Of a stretch of 17,019 nucleotides of DNA, positions 6,540-13,555 are shown piece by piece. This stretch comes from CAZACZ01 sp964483695 (GTDB lineage: Bacteria > Deinococcota > Deinococci > Deinococcales > Trueperaceae). The stretch's first letter is position 1, and every line of letters starts with the position of its first letter. A model generated the notes under the pieces. The model made no database searches, was not told the DNA's origin, and worked only from the letters and a program-made list of their open reading frames with translations. Made by a program: the position numbers and the translations under genes. Where the stretch lies: the NCBI GenBank assembly GCA_964483695.1, contig CAZACZ010000064.1, positions 1 to 17,019 on the forward strand, given 5' to 3'.

Positions 6540-6935
6540 ATGCAGACCGATCCCATTGCAGACATGCTCACGCGCATCCGCAACGCCGTGGCCATCGCCG
6601 AGGCGAGCGTCGACGTGCCATCGAGCAAGTTCAAGAAGTCGTTGGCCGAAGTGCTGGTGAAGGAGGGCTACCTCAAGTCGGTCGAGCTGGTCGACAAGGA
6701 AGGCAAGCCGTACCTGCGCATCGGCCTGAAGTACGGCCCCAAGCGCGCGCCGGTGATCCACTCGATCCAGCGCGTGTCCTCGCCCGGCCGTCGTGCGTAC
6801 ACCAAGGCGTCGCACGTGCCCGTCGTACGCGGCGGGCTGGGCGTAGCCGTGATCTCCACCTCCCGTGGCCTGATGGTCGACCGGGAGGCGCGCCGCAGCA
6901 ACATGGGCGGCGAGGTCGTCTGCGAGGTGTGGTGA
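6540..6935 (+). CDS. rpsH: 30S ribosomal protein S8
   Basis: S8 is a primary binder of the 16S central domain and, in Escherichia coli, the translational repressor of the spc operon. The 131-residue protein begins MQTDPIADMLTRIRNAVAIA and has VPSSKFKKSLAEVLVKEGYL (about residues 24-43), IHSIQRVSSPGRRAYTKASH and the C-terminal signature GLGVAVISTSRGLMVDREAR before GGEVVCEVW. A strong GGAGGAAGG site precedes the ATG. The stop shares one base with the rplF ATG. Confidence 0.97.
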   Translation: MQTDPIADMLTRIRNAVAIAEASVDVPSSKFKKSLAEVLVKEGYLKSVELVDKEGKPYLRIGLKYGPKRAPVIHSIQRVSSPGRRAYTKASHVPVVRGGLGVAVISTSRGLMVDREARRSNMGGEVVCEVW

Positions 6936-7477
6936 TGTCCCGCATCGGTAGGGCTCCCGTCGCGTTGCCCAAGGGCGTCGAGACGACCATCGCCGACGGC
7001 GGCTTGGTCAAGGTCAAGGGCCCCAAGGGGAGCCTCGAGGTCACCATCGACTCGCGGCTGGAGGTGCGCGTCGAAGACGGTCACCTCACCCTCGAGCGCC
7101 CCAGCGACCACCGCAACGACCGGGCCCAACACGGTCTGGCGCGCAGCCTGTTGGCCAACGCCGTCGAAGGCGTGACCAACGGCTTCGAGAAGAAGCTCGA
7201 GATCCACGGGGTCGGCTTCCGCTGCCAGAACAAGGGCAGCGCGCTGGAGCTGAGCCTCGGGTACTCGCATCCGGTGACCGTCGAGCCGCCGGCCGGCATC
7301 ACCGTCACCGCGACGGAGCCGACCCGCATCACCGTCAGCGGCATCGACAAGCAGCTCGTCGGCCAGGTCGCGGCCAACATCCGCGCCCTTCGCCCGCCCG
7401 ACTCGTACCACGGCAAGGGTGTGCGGTACGCAGGCGAGCACGTCCGTCTCAAGCCCGGCAAGGCTGCGGCGCGCTGA
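6935..7477 (+). CDS. rplF: 50S ribosomal protein L6
   Basis: L6 sits near the sarcin-ricin loop and the factor-binding site. The 180-residue protein begins MSRIGRAPVALPKGVETTIA and contains VKVKGPKGSLEVTI in the first repeat domain and VNGFEKKLEIHGVGF-like TNGFEKKLEIHGVGFRCQNK in the second, then SLGYSHPVTVEPPAGITVTA and the diagnostic DKQLVGQVAANIRALRPPDS and YHGKGVRYAGEHVRLKPGKA near the end. The ATG at 6935 overlaps the rpsH TGA by one base. The same frame is open upstream through rpsH to an ATG at 6527, but that extension has no protein likeness and I discount it. Confidence 0.97.
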   Translation: MSRIGRAPVALPKGVETTIADGGLVKVKGPKGSLEVTIDSRLEVRVEDGHLTLERPSDHRNDRAQHGLARSLLANAVEGVTNGFEKKLEIHGVGFRCQNKGSALELSLGYSHPVTVEPPAGITVTATEPTRITVSGIDKQLVGQVAANIRALRPPDSYHGKGVRYAGEHVRLKPGKAAAR

Positions 7478-7494
7478 GGACGAGGTAGATCGAC

Positions 7495-7848
7495 ATGAGC
7501 ATGAACGTCATGGTCCGGAAAGAACGTCGCGCCCAACGCACCCGTCGCCGCTTGCGGCGGCCGGTGGAGACCGGGCGCCTGCGTCTGTCCGTGTTCCGCA
7601 GCGCGCGCCACATCTACGCGCAACTCATCGACGACGACAAGGGCCACACCGTGGCCGCCGCGAGCAGCAAGGCGCTCGGCCTGTCGGGCAACAAGACCGA
7701 ACAGGCCAAGGCCGTGGGCAAGGCGATCGCCGAACGTGCCCGCGCCGCCGGCGTCACGCGGGTGGTGTTCGACCGTGGTCCGTTCAAGTACCACGGCCGC
7801 GTCAAGGCCCTGGCCGAAGGGGCCCGTGAAGGAGGCCTCGAGTTCTGA
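7495..7848 (+). CDS. rplR: 50S ribosomal protein L18
   Basis: L18 delivers and anchors 5S rRNA together with L5. The 117-residue product has the basic N-terminus RKERRAQRTRRRLRR, then RLSVFRSARHIYAQLIDDDK (about residues 30-49), KTEQAKAVGKAIAERARAAG and the conserved FDRGPFKYHGRVKALAEGAR near the end. The ATG at 7495 is 9 bases after GAGG (7482-7485); ATGs at 7501 and 7510 are further from the site. It follows rplF by 17 bases, and its TGA overlaps the rpsE ATG by one base. Confidence 0.96.
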   Translation: MSMNVMVRKERRAQRTRRRLRRPVETGRLRLSVFRSARHIYAQLIDDDKGHTVAAASSKALGLSGNKTEQAKAVGKAIAERARAAGVTRVVFDRGPFKYHGRVKALAEGAREGGLEF

Positions 7849-8321
7849 TGGCTGACACCGACTTCGAAGACAAGGTCATCTTCATCCGCCGCACGGCCAA
7901 GACCTACAAGGGCGGCCGCCGCTTCCGCTTCGGCGCCATGGTCGTCATCGGCGACCGCAACGGACGCGTCGGCGTCGGCCTGGGCAAGGCCCGCGAGGTG
8001 CCGGTGGCGGTGCAGAAGGGCCAGTACGTCGCCCGACGCAACCTCATCGAGGTGCCGATCGAGGAACCCGGCACCATCCCGCACGAGGTACTCGGCGCGC
8101 ACGGCACCAGCCGCGTGTTGCTCAAGCCGGCGGGCGCCGGCACCGGCGTCATCGCCGGGAGCGTGCCACGCGCCATCGTCGAGCTGGCGGGGTACCGCAA
8201 CCTGCTCACCAAGGAGCTCGGCTCGCGCAACCAGACCAACGTCGCCTACGCCACCATCGAGGGGCTGAAGCAACTCAGGACCTTCGACGAGTCCAAGCGG
8301 GAGCGGGAGCGGGCGGAATGA
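7848..8321 (+). CDS. rpsE: 30S ribosomal protein S5
   Basis: S5 works with S4 in decoding accuracy and in the mRNA entry channel. The 157-residue protein has the double-stranded RNA-binding region FEDKVIFIRRTAKTYKGGRR (residues 5-24) and FRFGAMVVIGDRNGRVGVGL with GKAREVPVAVQKG, then the C-terminal domain GTIPHEVLGAHGTSRVLLKP, AGTGVIAGSVPRAIVELAG and KELGSRNQTNVAYATIEGL. It ends in a charged KRERERAE tail. The start overlaps rplR by one base, and the end overlaps rpmD by four bases (ATGA at 8318). Confidence 0.97.
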   Translation: MADTDFEDKVIFIRRTAKTYKGGRRFRFGAMVVIGDRNGRVGVGLGKAREVPVAVQKGQYVARRNLIEVPIEEPGTIPHEVLGAHGTSRVLLKPAGAGTGVIAGSVPRAIVELAGYRNLLTKELGSRNQTNVAYATIEGLKQLRTFDESKRERERAE

Positions 8322-8497
8322 AGCTCACGCTCAAACGCAGCTTGATCGGCATCCCGAAGGACCAGCGCGCCACCGTGCATGCGCTCGGCTTGCGCAAGAT
8401 CGGGGACGTCCGTGACGTCGCCGAGAACGACAGCACGCGCGGCATGGTCCGCAAGGTCGCGTACTTGCTTCAGGTCGAAGGGCAGGAACCGAAGTGA
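8318..8497 (+). CDS. rpmD: 50S ribosomal protein L30
   Basis: L30 is a small non-universal 50S protein near the 5S rRNA region. I translated 59 residues starting MKLTLKRSLIGIPKDQRATV, then HALGLRKIGDVRDVAENDST and RGMVRKVAYLLQVEGQEPK. The segment S-x-I-G-x-P-x-x-Q-R-x-T-x-x-x-LGLRK-G and the late RGM-x-x-KV-x-L are the family pattern. The ATG lies in the rpsE stop, with purine-rich GGGAGCGGGCGGA upstream. Four-base overlap (GTGA) with rplO. The length matches bacterial L30. Confidence 0.96.
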   Translation: MKLTLKRSLIGIPKDQRATVHALGLRKIGDVRDVAENDSTRGMVRKVAYLLQVEGQEPK

Positions 8498-8979
8498 AGC
8501 TCAACGAACTCAAGCCCGCTCCGGGCTCGAAGAAGAGCCGCAAGCGCGTCGGCCGCGGCCTCGGTAGCGGCCGCGGCAAGACCGCAGGGCGGGGCCAGAA
8601 GGGGCAGTCGAGCCGTTCCGGCTTCAGCCAGGGCGCCGGCTGGGAAGGCGGCCGCTCGCGGCTGATCATGCGCTTGCCGAAGCGCGGCTTCAACCGCAAG
8701 AAGGACCCGCTGCAGGTCGTGAACCTGCGCGACCTCAACGCGTTCGCCGATGGCGACGCCGTCGACGCCGTCAAGCTGGCGGCCGCCGGCCTGGTGCGTC
8801 GCGCCGATCACCCGGTGAAGTTGCTGGCGGACGGCGCCCTCGAAGTCAAGAACCTGGTCGTCACCGTGGACGCCGCTTCGCGCGTCGCGGTGGAGGCCGT
8901 CGCCGCTGCCGGCGGCACGGTCGTCCTGCCCGAGGTCTCGGGCGCCACGGACGAACCGACGACGGCAGAGGGAGCGTAA
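8494..8979 (+). CDS. rplO: 50S ribosomal protein L15
   Basis: L15 is a late-assembly 50S protein. The 161-residue product begins MKLNELKPAPGSKKSRKRVG followed by RGLGSGRGKTAGRGQKGQSS, the Gly/Arg-rich family signature, then EGGRSRLIMRLPKRGFNRK (about residues 51-69) and the C-terminal globular part with NLRDLNAFADG and VEAVAAAGGTVVLPE. It ends in a short acidic tail, SGATDEPTTAEGA, about a dozen residues beyond where many L15 proteins stop. The GTG start is preceded by CAGGAA and lies in the rpmD stop. secY starts 2 bases after its stop. Confidence 0.96.
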   Translation: MKLNELKPAPGSKKSRKRVGRGLGSGRGKTAGRGQKGQSSRSGFSQGAGWEGGRSRLIMRLPKRGFNRKKDPLQVVNLRDLNAFADGDAVDAVKLAAAGLVRRADHPVKLLADGALEVKNLVVTVDAASRVAVEAVAAAGGTVVLPEVSGATDEPTTAEGA

Positions 8980-8981
8980 GC

Positions 8982-10301
8982 ATGCTGCAGGCCTTTCGCA
9001 ATGCTCTGGTCATCCCGGACTTGCGGGCCAAGCTGCTCGTCACCATCGGGCTGCTCGCCGTCTACCGCTTGATGGTCCACATCCCGACTCCGGGCGTGGA
9101 CATCGAGGCGTTGCGCGCGGGCGCCTTCGGTCAGGGCGACATCTTCTCGCTCCTGAACTTCATCTCGGGCGGCAACTTCGAGACGTTCTCGATCGCCGCC
9201 CTCGGGGTGATCCCGTACATCACCGCCAGCATCATCATCCAGCTCCTGACCTCCACCTACCCGCCGCTCGAGCGCCTGTCGAAGGAAGGCGAGGAAGGGC
9301 GGCGCAAGATCACGCAGTACACCCGCCTCGGCGCCACCGCGCTCGGCGCCGTCCAGGCGTTGTTCCTGGCCATCGCCCTGCTCGGGCCAAGCGGCGCGTT
9401 GAAGGTCGGCTGGAGCAACGGACCGTTCTTCTGGTTCGTGGTCCTTGTTACCCAGATCGCTGGCATCACGGTGGTCATGTGGCTGGGCGAGAAGATCACC
9501 GAGTACGGCATCGGCAACGGCATCTCGCTGATCATCTACGCCGGCATCGTGGCGGCGTTCCCCAACGCCTTGGGGCAGCAGTTCGCCCTCATCGGCTCGG
9601 GCGAAGCGAACGTGTTCGGCCTGCTGTTCTACCTGGTGCTGCTCGTCGTGGCCATCGCCGGGATGGTGCTGGTGCAACAAGCGGAGCGGCGGATCCCGGT
9701 GCAGTACGCGCGCAAGGTGGTGGGCCGCAAGGTGATGGGTGGCCAGACCACCTACATCCCGCTGCGGCTGAATGCCGCCGGCGTGATCCCGATCATCTTC
9801 GCGGTCGCCATCCTGATCCTGCCGCAGACGCTCATCGGGGCGTTCCCGCAGATCGGCTGGCTGCAAGCGATCGGCGCCTGGTTCAACCCGTCGCAGTGGC
9901 AGGGGCTCGTCGTCAGCACCCTGCTGATCGTGGCGTTCACGTACTTCTACACCCAGATCTCGTTCGACCCGCGCCGCATCAGCGAGAACCTGCGCGAGTA
10001 CGGCGGCTTCGTGCCCGGCGTCCGTCCGGGGCAACCGACCACCGAGCACCTTACCCGCATCACGACCCGCATCACGTTGTGGGGCGCGTTGTTCCTCGGC
10101 GCGGTCAACGCCTTGCCGCAGACGTTCGCGTGGCTCACCGGCACGTCGCAGCTCTCCTTCGTCTTCTCCGGCACCGGCCTGCTCATCATGGTCGGCGTCG
10201 CGCTCGACACGCTCCGGCAACTCGAGTCCCAGCTGATGATGCGGCACTACGAAGGGTTCGTCAGCAAGGGCCGCATCCGGGGTCGGGGGAGGCGCTTCTA
10301 G
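8982..10301 (+). CDS. secY: Preprotein translocase subunit SecY
   Basis: SecY is the channel of the Sec translocon in the inner membrane. The 439-residue product shows ten hydrophobic segments at about residues 18-33, 70-90, 116-134, 150-168, 180-198, 210-230, 262-282, 305-325, 363-382 and 392-410. Signatures include NFETFSIAALGVIPYITASI (plug and second segment), ITEYGIGNGISLIIYAGIV, TYIPLRLNAAGVIPIIFA and the cytosolic loop GGFVPGVRPGQPTTEHL (about residues 341-357) used by SecA and the ribosome. The C-terminal tail is basic (RIRGRGRRF). It starts 2 bases after rplO, with GGAG at about 8971-8974, and abuts adk with no gap. Confidence 0.98.
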   Translation: MLQAFRNALVIPDLRAKLLVTIGLLAVYRLMVHIPTPGVDIEALRAGAFGQGDIFSLLNFISGGNFETFSIAALGVIPYITASIIIQLLTSTYPPLERLSKEGEEGRRKITQYTRLGATALGAVQALFLAIALLGPSGALKVGWSNGPFFWFVVLVTQIAGITVVMWLGEKITEYGIGNGISLIIYAGIVAAFPNALGQQFALIGSGEANVFGLLFYLVLLVVAIAGMVLVQQAERRIPVQYARKVVGRKVMGGQTTYIPLRLNAAGVIPIIFAVAILILPQTLIGAFPQIGWLQAIGAWFNPSQWQGLVVSTLLIVAFTYFYTQISFDPRRISENLREYGGFVPGVRPGQPTTEHLTRITTRITLWGALFLGAVNALPQTFAWLTGTSQLSFVFSGTGLLIMVGVALDTLRQLESQLMMRHYEGFVSKGRIRGRGRRF

Positions 10302-10889
10302 GTGGAACGGCTTGGCACCGAAGTCGTCCTGCTGATGGGCCCCCCGGGTGCCGGGAAGGGAACCCAGGCGGCGCTCTTGGCGGCGGCCCGGAGGCTGACG
10401 AAGCTCTCCACCGGCGACATGCTGCGGGCGCACGTGCGGCAGGGTACGGACTTGGGGCAGCGCGCCAAGCGCCTGATGGACGAGGGCGTGCTCGTGCCGG
10501 ACGACCTCATCATCGCCATGGTGCGCGGCGAGCTGGAGCAGCTGACGCCGGTGCGGGTCTTGCTCGACGGCTTCCCCCGCACCACCGTCCAGGCCGAGGC
10601 GCTCGATGCGTTGCTGGCCGAGTTCGGCGCCCCGATCGACGCGGTCGTCGAACTGGTGGTCGACTCCGACGAGTTGGTGCGCCGCCTGGTGCGGCGCGCC
10701 CTCGAGGAGGGCCGCAGCGACGACAACGAAGAGACCATCCGCACGCGCATGCAGGTCTACCTGCAGCAGACGCGTCCCCTGCTCGACTACTACCGCGGCG
10801 CCGGCAAGCTGCGCTCGATCGACGGCGTCGGCAGCACCGAAGAGGTGTTCGCGCGGGTGCAGGGCGTCCTGGACGAGGTGCGCGCGTGA
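10302..10889 (+). CDS. adk: Adenylate kinase, short-LID form
   Basis: Adenylate kinase interconverts ATP plus AMP and two ADP in the cytoplasm. The 195-residue protein has the P-loop GPPGAGKGT (residues 13-21), the AMP-site motifs KLSTGDMLR (34-42) and LDGFPRT (88-94), and RRALEEGRSDDNEETIRTRM (131-150) carrying catalytic arginines. The LID insert and zinc cysteines of long adenylate kinases are missing, as in Thermus and Deinococcus. The GTG at 10302 directly follows the secY TAG with GGGAGG at 10287-10292, 9 bases upstream. Its stop lies within the map start (GTGA). The position between secY and map is the widespread conserved arrangement. Confidence 0.96.
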   Translation: MERLGTEVVLLMGPPGAGKGTQAALLAAARRLTKLSTGDMLRAHVRQGTDLGQRAKRLMDEGVLVPDDLIIAMVRGELEQLTPVRVLLDGFPRTTVQAEALDALLAEFGAPIDAVVELVVDSDELVRRLVRRALEEGRSDDNEETIRTRMQVYLQQTRPLLDYYRGAGKLRSIDGVGSTEEVFARVQGVLDEVRA

Positions 10890-11686
10890 TCCTCAAGCGC
10901 CGCAGCGAGCTCGACGTCATGGCCGAAGCCGCGGTCATCAACCGCGAGGCGCTGGACGCCGTCGAGCGGCACATCGCGCCTGGGGTCACCACCGCCGAGT
11001 TGAACGCGGTGGCCGAGGATGCTATCATCTCGCGCGGCGGAAGGCCTGCGTTCAAGGGCTACAACGGCTTCCCCGCCACGCTCTGCACGTCCGTCAACGA
11101 GGTGGTCGTCCACGGGATCCCCGAGGACCGACCGTTGAAGGACGGCGACATCGTTTCGATCGACATCGGGACGTTCTACCGTGGCTACGCCGCAGATCTC
11201 GCGCGGACGTACGCCGTGGGGAGCGTCTCCGTCGAAGCCCAGCGTCTCCTCGACGCCACCCGGCGGTCCTTGACCGCTGGCATCGAGGCGGCGCAGGCAG
11301 GTAGCCGGCTTGGCGACGTTTCCGCGGCCATTCAGGGCGTCGTCGAGCGGGCAGGGTTCTGGGTCGTTCGGGAGTTCGTGGGGCACGGCATCGGCCGGGA
11401 GTTCCACGAAGGCCCGGAGGTACCCAACTTCGGTCGTGCCGGAACCGGCCCCGTTCTCCGTCCCGGCCTCGTCCTGGCGATCGAGCCGATGGTGGCTCAA
11501 CGGCGCACTCGCGTCGTCATCGCCGACGACGGCTGGACGGCATCCACCGAGAACGGGTGCTTGGCGGCACATTTCGAGCACACGGTGGCCATCACCGAAG
11601 AGGGGCCCTTGGTGCTCACGGCAGGTGGCGAGGTCGGCGGCAGTCAAGCCACGACCGTAGCCGGAGGAGGTGTGCATGGCGCGTAG
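10886..11686 (+). CDS. map: Type I methionine aminopeptidase
   Basis: This enzyme removes the initiator methionine from nascent proteins at the ribosome. The 266-residue product starts VILKRRSELDVMAEAAVINR from a GTG in the adk stop (GTGA). The dinuclear metal ligands are all visible: D93 and D104 (SIDIGTFYRGYAADLARTY), H167 (FVGHGIGREFHEGP), E200 (LAIEPM) and E231 (HFEHTVAIT), along with substrate histidines H76 and H174. It lacks an N-terminal zinc-finger extension, so it is the short bacterial form. The C-terminus has a Gly-rich tail of about 17 residues. The 3' end overlaps infA by 11 bases. By eye, codon use is less biased than in the ribosomal genes, as expected for lower expression. 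Confidence 0.96.
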   Translation: MILKRRSELDVMAEAAVINREALDAVERHIAPGVTTAELNAVAEDAIISRGGRPAFKGYNGFPATLCTSVNEVVVHGIPEDRPLKDGDIVSIDIGTFYRGYAADLARTYAVGSVSVEAQRLLDATRRSLTAGIEAAQAGSRLGDVSAAIQGVVERAGFWVVREFVGHGIGREFHEGPEVPNFGRAGTGPVLRPGLVLAIEPMVAQRRTRVVIADDGWTASTENGCLAAHFEHTVAITEEGPLVLTAGGEVGGSQATTVAGGGVHGA

Positions 11687-11945
11687 ACGTTCGGGTCCAC
11701 CCAGGAAGCCACGCGAGCAACGCCAAGAAGAGACGACGCAAGACACCATCCGTACCGAAGGCGTGGTCCTGGAAGCTCGCCCCAACACGACCTTCCTGGT
11801 CCAGTTGGACGCGGGACCCGAGATCCTTGCCCACGTAGGGGGCAAGATGCGCCGCCATTACATCCGCATCCTTCCCGGCGACCGCGTCGTCGTGGAGATC
11901 AGCACGTACGACCCGGAGAAGGGTCGCATCGTCTACCGCAAGTAG
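11676..11945 (+). CDS. infA: Translation initiation factor IF-1 with extended N-terminus
   Basis: IF-1 is an OB-fold protein that blocks the A site during initiation. The 89-residue product has the standard body DTIRTEGVVLEARPNTTFLV, then QLDAGPEILAHVGGKMRRHY and IRILPGDRVVVEISTYDPEK ending GRIVYRK. In front of it is MARRRSGPPRKPREQRQEET, about 17 residues more than the usual 72-residue protein. No ATG, GTG or TTG occurs in frame between the ATG at 11676 and the conserved body, so the extension looks genuine. GGAGGAGG at 11663-11670 is 5 bases from the ATG; the in-frame GTG at 11670 overlaps it. The start lies 11 bases inside map. Confidence 0.95.
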   Translation: MARRRSGPPRKPREQRQEETTQDTIRTEGVVLEARPNTTFLVQLDAGPEILAHVGGKMRRHYIRILPGDRVVVEISTYDPEKGRIVYRK

Positions 11946-11955
11946 GAGTTGAGGC

Positions 11956-12072
11956 ATGAAAGTCCGGGCATCCGTGAAACCCATGTGCGACAAGTGCAAG
12001 GTCATCCGCCGGCACGGCCGGGTGTACGTCATCTGCTCGGTCAACCCGACCCACAAGCAGAGGCAGGGGTAA
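11956..12072 (+). CDS. rpmJ: 50S ribosomal protein L36, zinc-binding form
   Basis: L36 is the smallest large-subunit protein, a zinc ribbon in the 23S core. I translated 38 residues: MKVRASVKPMCDKCKVIRRH followed by GRVYVICSVNPTHKQRQG. The zinc ligands C11, C14, C27 and H33 are intact, so this is the C-plus type. Length is canonical (37-38). The ATG follows TAGGAGTTGAGG, with GGAG at 11945-11948 and GAGG at 11951-11954. It lies 10 bases after infA and 3 bases before rpsM, the standard order infA-rpmJ-rpsM. Confidence 0.96.
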   Translation: MKVRASVKPMCDKCKVIRRHGRVYVICSVNPTHKQRQG

Positions 12073-12075
12073 GGC

Positions 12076-12456
12076 ATGGCACGAATCGCTGGTGTCGACC
12101 TTCCGCGCGAGAAGCGGATCGAAGCCGCGCTGCCGTACATCTACGGCATCGGCTGGAGCCGCTCCAAGGACATCCTGGCCAAGGCCGAGGTGGACCCGAA
12201 CACGCGCGTCAAGGACCTGACCGAGACCGAAGTGGCGCGCCTGCGCGAGACCGTCGACCACGACTACAAGGTCGAGGGCGACCTGCGTCGCGAGGTGCAG
12301 CTCAACATCAAGCGCCTGATGGACATCGGCTGCTACCGCGGGTTGCGTCACCGCCGCGGCCTGCCGGTGCGCGGGCAATCCACCAAGACCAACGCGCGTA
12401 CCCGCAAGGGTCCTCGCCGCACCGTGGCCGGCAAGAAGAAGGCCCCGAAGAAGTAA
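12076..12456 (+). CDS. rpsM: 30S ribosomal protein S13
   Basis: S13 in the 30S head bridges to the 50S subunit and touches P-site tRNA with its tail. The 126-residue product opens MARIAGVDLPREKRIEAALP, has YIYGIGWSRSKDILAKAEVD (residues 21-40) with a helix-hairpin-helix-like region, and the conserved DIGCYRGLRHRRGLPVRGQS (about residues 82-101) plus TKTNARTRKGPRRTVAGKKK. The tail is lysine-rich (KKKAPKK). GGGGTAAGG precedes the ATG. It is followed by rpsK after 12 bases. Confidence 0.97.
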   Translation: MARIAGVDLPREKRIEAALPYIYGIGWSRSKDILAKAEVDPNTRVKDLTETEVARLRETVDHDYKVEGDLRREVQLNIKRLMDIGCYRGLRHRRGLPVRGQSTKTNARTRKGPRRTVAGKKKAPKK

Positions 12457-12468
12457 GGACGAGCGCAC

Positions 12469-12858
12469 ATGGCCAAACCCACCAAGACCACCAAGAAGCG
12501 GGTCAAGCGCAGCCTTACCGAAGGCAAGGCGTTCATCCACGCTTCGTACAACAACACCATCGTCACCATCACCGACATGGACGGCAACACCGTCGCTTGG
12601 TCGTCGGCCGGCTCCATCGGTTACAAGGGCTCGAAGAAGGGCACCCCGTACGCGGCGCAGTTGGCGGCCGCCGATGCCACGCGCAAGGCGCAGAACATGG
12701 GCGTCTCGCAGGTCGACATCGTCATCCGCGGCACGGGGTCCGGCCGGGAGCAAGCCATCCGCTCCATCCAGGCCACCGGGGTGAACGTCCGCACCATCAT
12801 CGACGACACCCCCAGCCCGCACAACGGTTGCCGCCCGCGCAAGCGGAAAGGCTCCTGA
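12469..12858 (+). CDS. rpsK: 30S ribosomal protein S11
   Basis: S11 lies on the platform near the mRNA exit and contacts the Shine-Dalgarno helix region. The 129-residue protein has a basic lead MAKPTKTTKKRVKRSLTEGK, then the signatures AFIHASYNNTIVTITDMDGN (residues 21-40), WSSAGSIGYKGSKKGTPYAA and QAIRSIQATGVNVRTIIDDT ending in PSPHNGCRPRKRKGS. The upstream ribosome-binding site is modest (AAGGACGAG, 12454-12462). A 41-base gap with a hairpin separates it from rpsD. Confidence 0.97.
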   Translation: MAKPTKTTKKRVKRSLTEGKAFIHASYNNTIVTITDMDGNTVAWSSAGSIGYKGSKKGTPYAAQLAAADATRKAQNMGVSQVDIVIRGTGSGREQAIRSIQATGVNVRTIIDDTPSPHNGCRPRKRKGS

Positions 12859-12867
12859 GCCTACGCA

Positions 12868-12891
12868 TTCGCGCCTCCTGAAGGGGGCGAA
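12868..12891 (+). promoter_or_regulatory. Hairpin touching the rpsD ribosome-binding site
   Basis: The left arm TTCGCGCCTCC (12868-12878) pairs with GGGGGCGAA (12883-12891) through nine base pairs (one G-T) with G12873 bulged and a loop of about five bases. The AAGGAG ribosome-binding site of rpsD starts at 12890, so the last two stem bases belong to it. S4 is a known translational autoregulator of ribosomal operons in Escherichia coli and Bacillus, so this could tune rpsD. That role is inference; the structure itself is read from the sequence. Confidence 0.5.
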
Positions 12892-12899
12892 GGAGAACC

Positions 12900-13517
12900 A
12901 TGGGTCGATACAGAGGACCGATCGTCAAGATCAGCCGGCGCGAGGGCGTGAACCTCGCCGAGACGCCCAAGGTGCAGCGCTACATGGAGCGCCACCCGTA
13001 CCCGCCCGGCCAGCACGGTCAGCGTCGCCGGCGCAAGCCCAGCGACTACGGCGTGCGGCTGCGGGAGAAGCAGAAGCTGCGCTTCTTGTACAACATGAGC
13101 GAGAAGCAGTTCCACAACCTGTTCCAGGAAGCCAGCAAGACCACCGGCGCCACCGGAGCGGTGTTCCTGCAACTGCTCGAGTCGCGGCTCGACAACGTCG
13201 TGTACCGCCTCGGCATCGCCTACACCCGGCGCCAGGCGCGGCAGTTCGTCGCGCACGGCCACATCCTGGTGAACGGCAAGCGCGTCGACGTCCCGTCGTA
13301 CCGCGTGAACCCGGGGGACACCATCGAAGTGGCGGCGCGTGCCAAGAAGAACCCCGTCATCCACCAGAACCTCGAGGAGCGCAGGCGCGGCAAGCTGAGC
13401 CCGTGGCTCGAGTTCGATGCCGAAGCCCTGAAGGGCAAGTTCTTGCACCGCCCTGCGCGCGAGGACATCATGGTGCCCGTCAACGAGCTGCAGGTCATCG
13501 AGTACTACTCTCGCTGA
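12900..13517 (+). CDS. rpsD: 30S ribosomal protein S4, cysteine-free (non-zinc) form
   Basis: S4 nucleates 30S assembly, guards decoding accuracy with S5 and often represses its own operon. The 205-residue product begins MGRYRGPIVKISRREGVNLA, then RHPYPPGQHGQRRRRKPSDY (about residues 35-54), GVRLREKQKLRFLY, an S4 RNA-binding domain around residues 95-155 (ESRLDNVVYRLGIAYTRRQA, FVAHGHILVNGKRVDVPSYR) and the end NELQVIEYYSR. The four N-terminal cysteines that hold zinc in Thermus S4 are absent, as in Deinococcus S4. AAGGAG at 12890-12895 precedes the ATG by 4 bases. Confidence 0.97.
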   Translation: MGRYRGPIVKISRREGVNLAETPKVQRYMERHPYPPGQHGQRRRRKPSDYGVRLREKQKLRFLYNMSEKQFHNLFQEASKTTGATGAVFLQLLESRLDNVVYRLGIAYTRRQARQFVAHGHILVNGKRVDVPSYRVNPGDTIEVAARAKKNPVIHQNLEERRRGKLSPWLEFDAEALKGKFLHRPAREDIMVPVNELQVIEYYSR

Positions 13518-13555
13518 GCGGCGAACGCTCCGAAGTCGCTACCGAGGAGGTACCG

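Noticed and set aside
6527..6934. An open plus-strand frame from an ATG at 6527 runs through rpsH and continues in frame into rplF, suggesting a 316-residue fusion.
   Set aside because: The upstream part translates to a protein without family likeness, the ATG lies inside the rpsH ribosome-binding site with none of its own, and rpsH in the other frame is a perfect S8.
8808..10433. Minus-strand open frame of 541 codons opposite rplO, secY and adk.
   Set aside because: Antisense shadow of well-identified genes, with low-complexity Arg/Asp/Gln composition and no recognisable domain.
9479..10885. The frame of map is open backwards through adk and most of secY.
   Set aside because: secY and adk are clear full-length proteins in their own frames; the backward extension is an Arg/Ala/Pro-rich shadow, common in GC-rich DNA.
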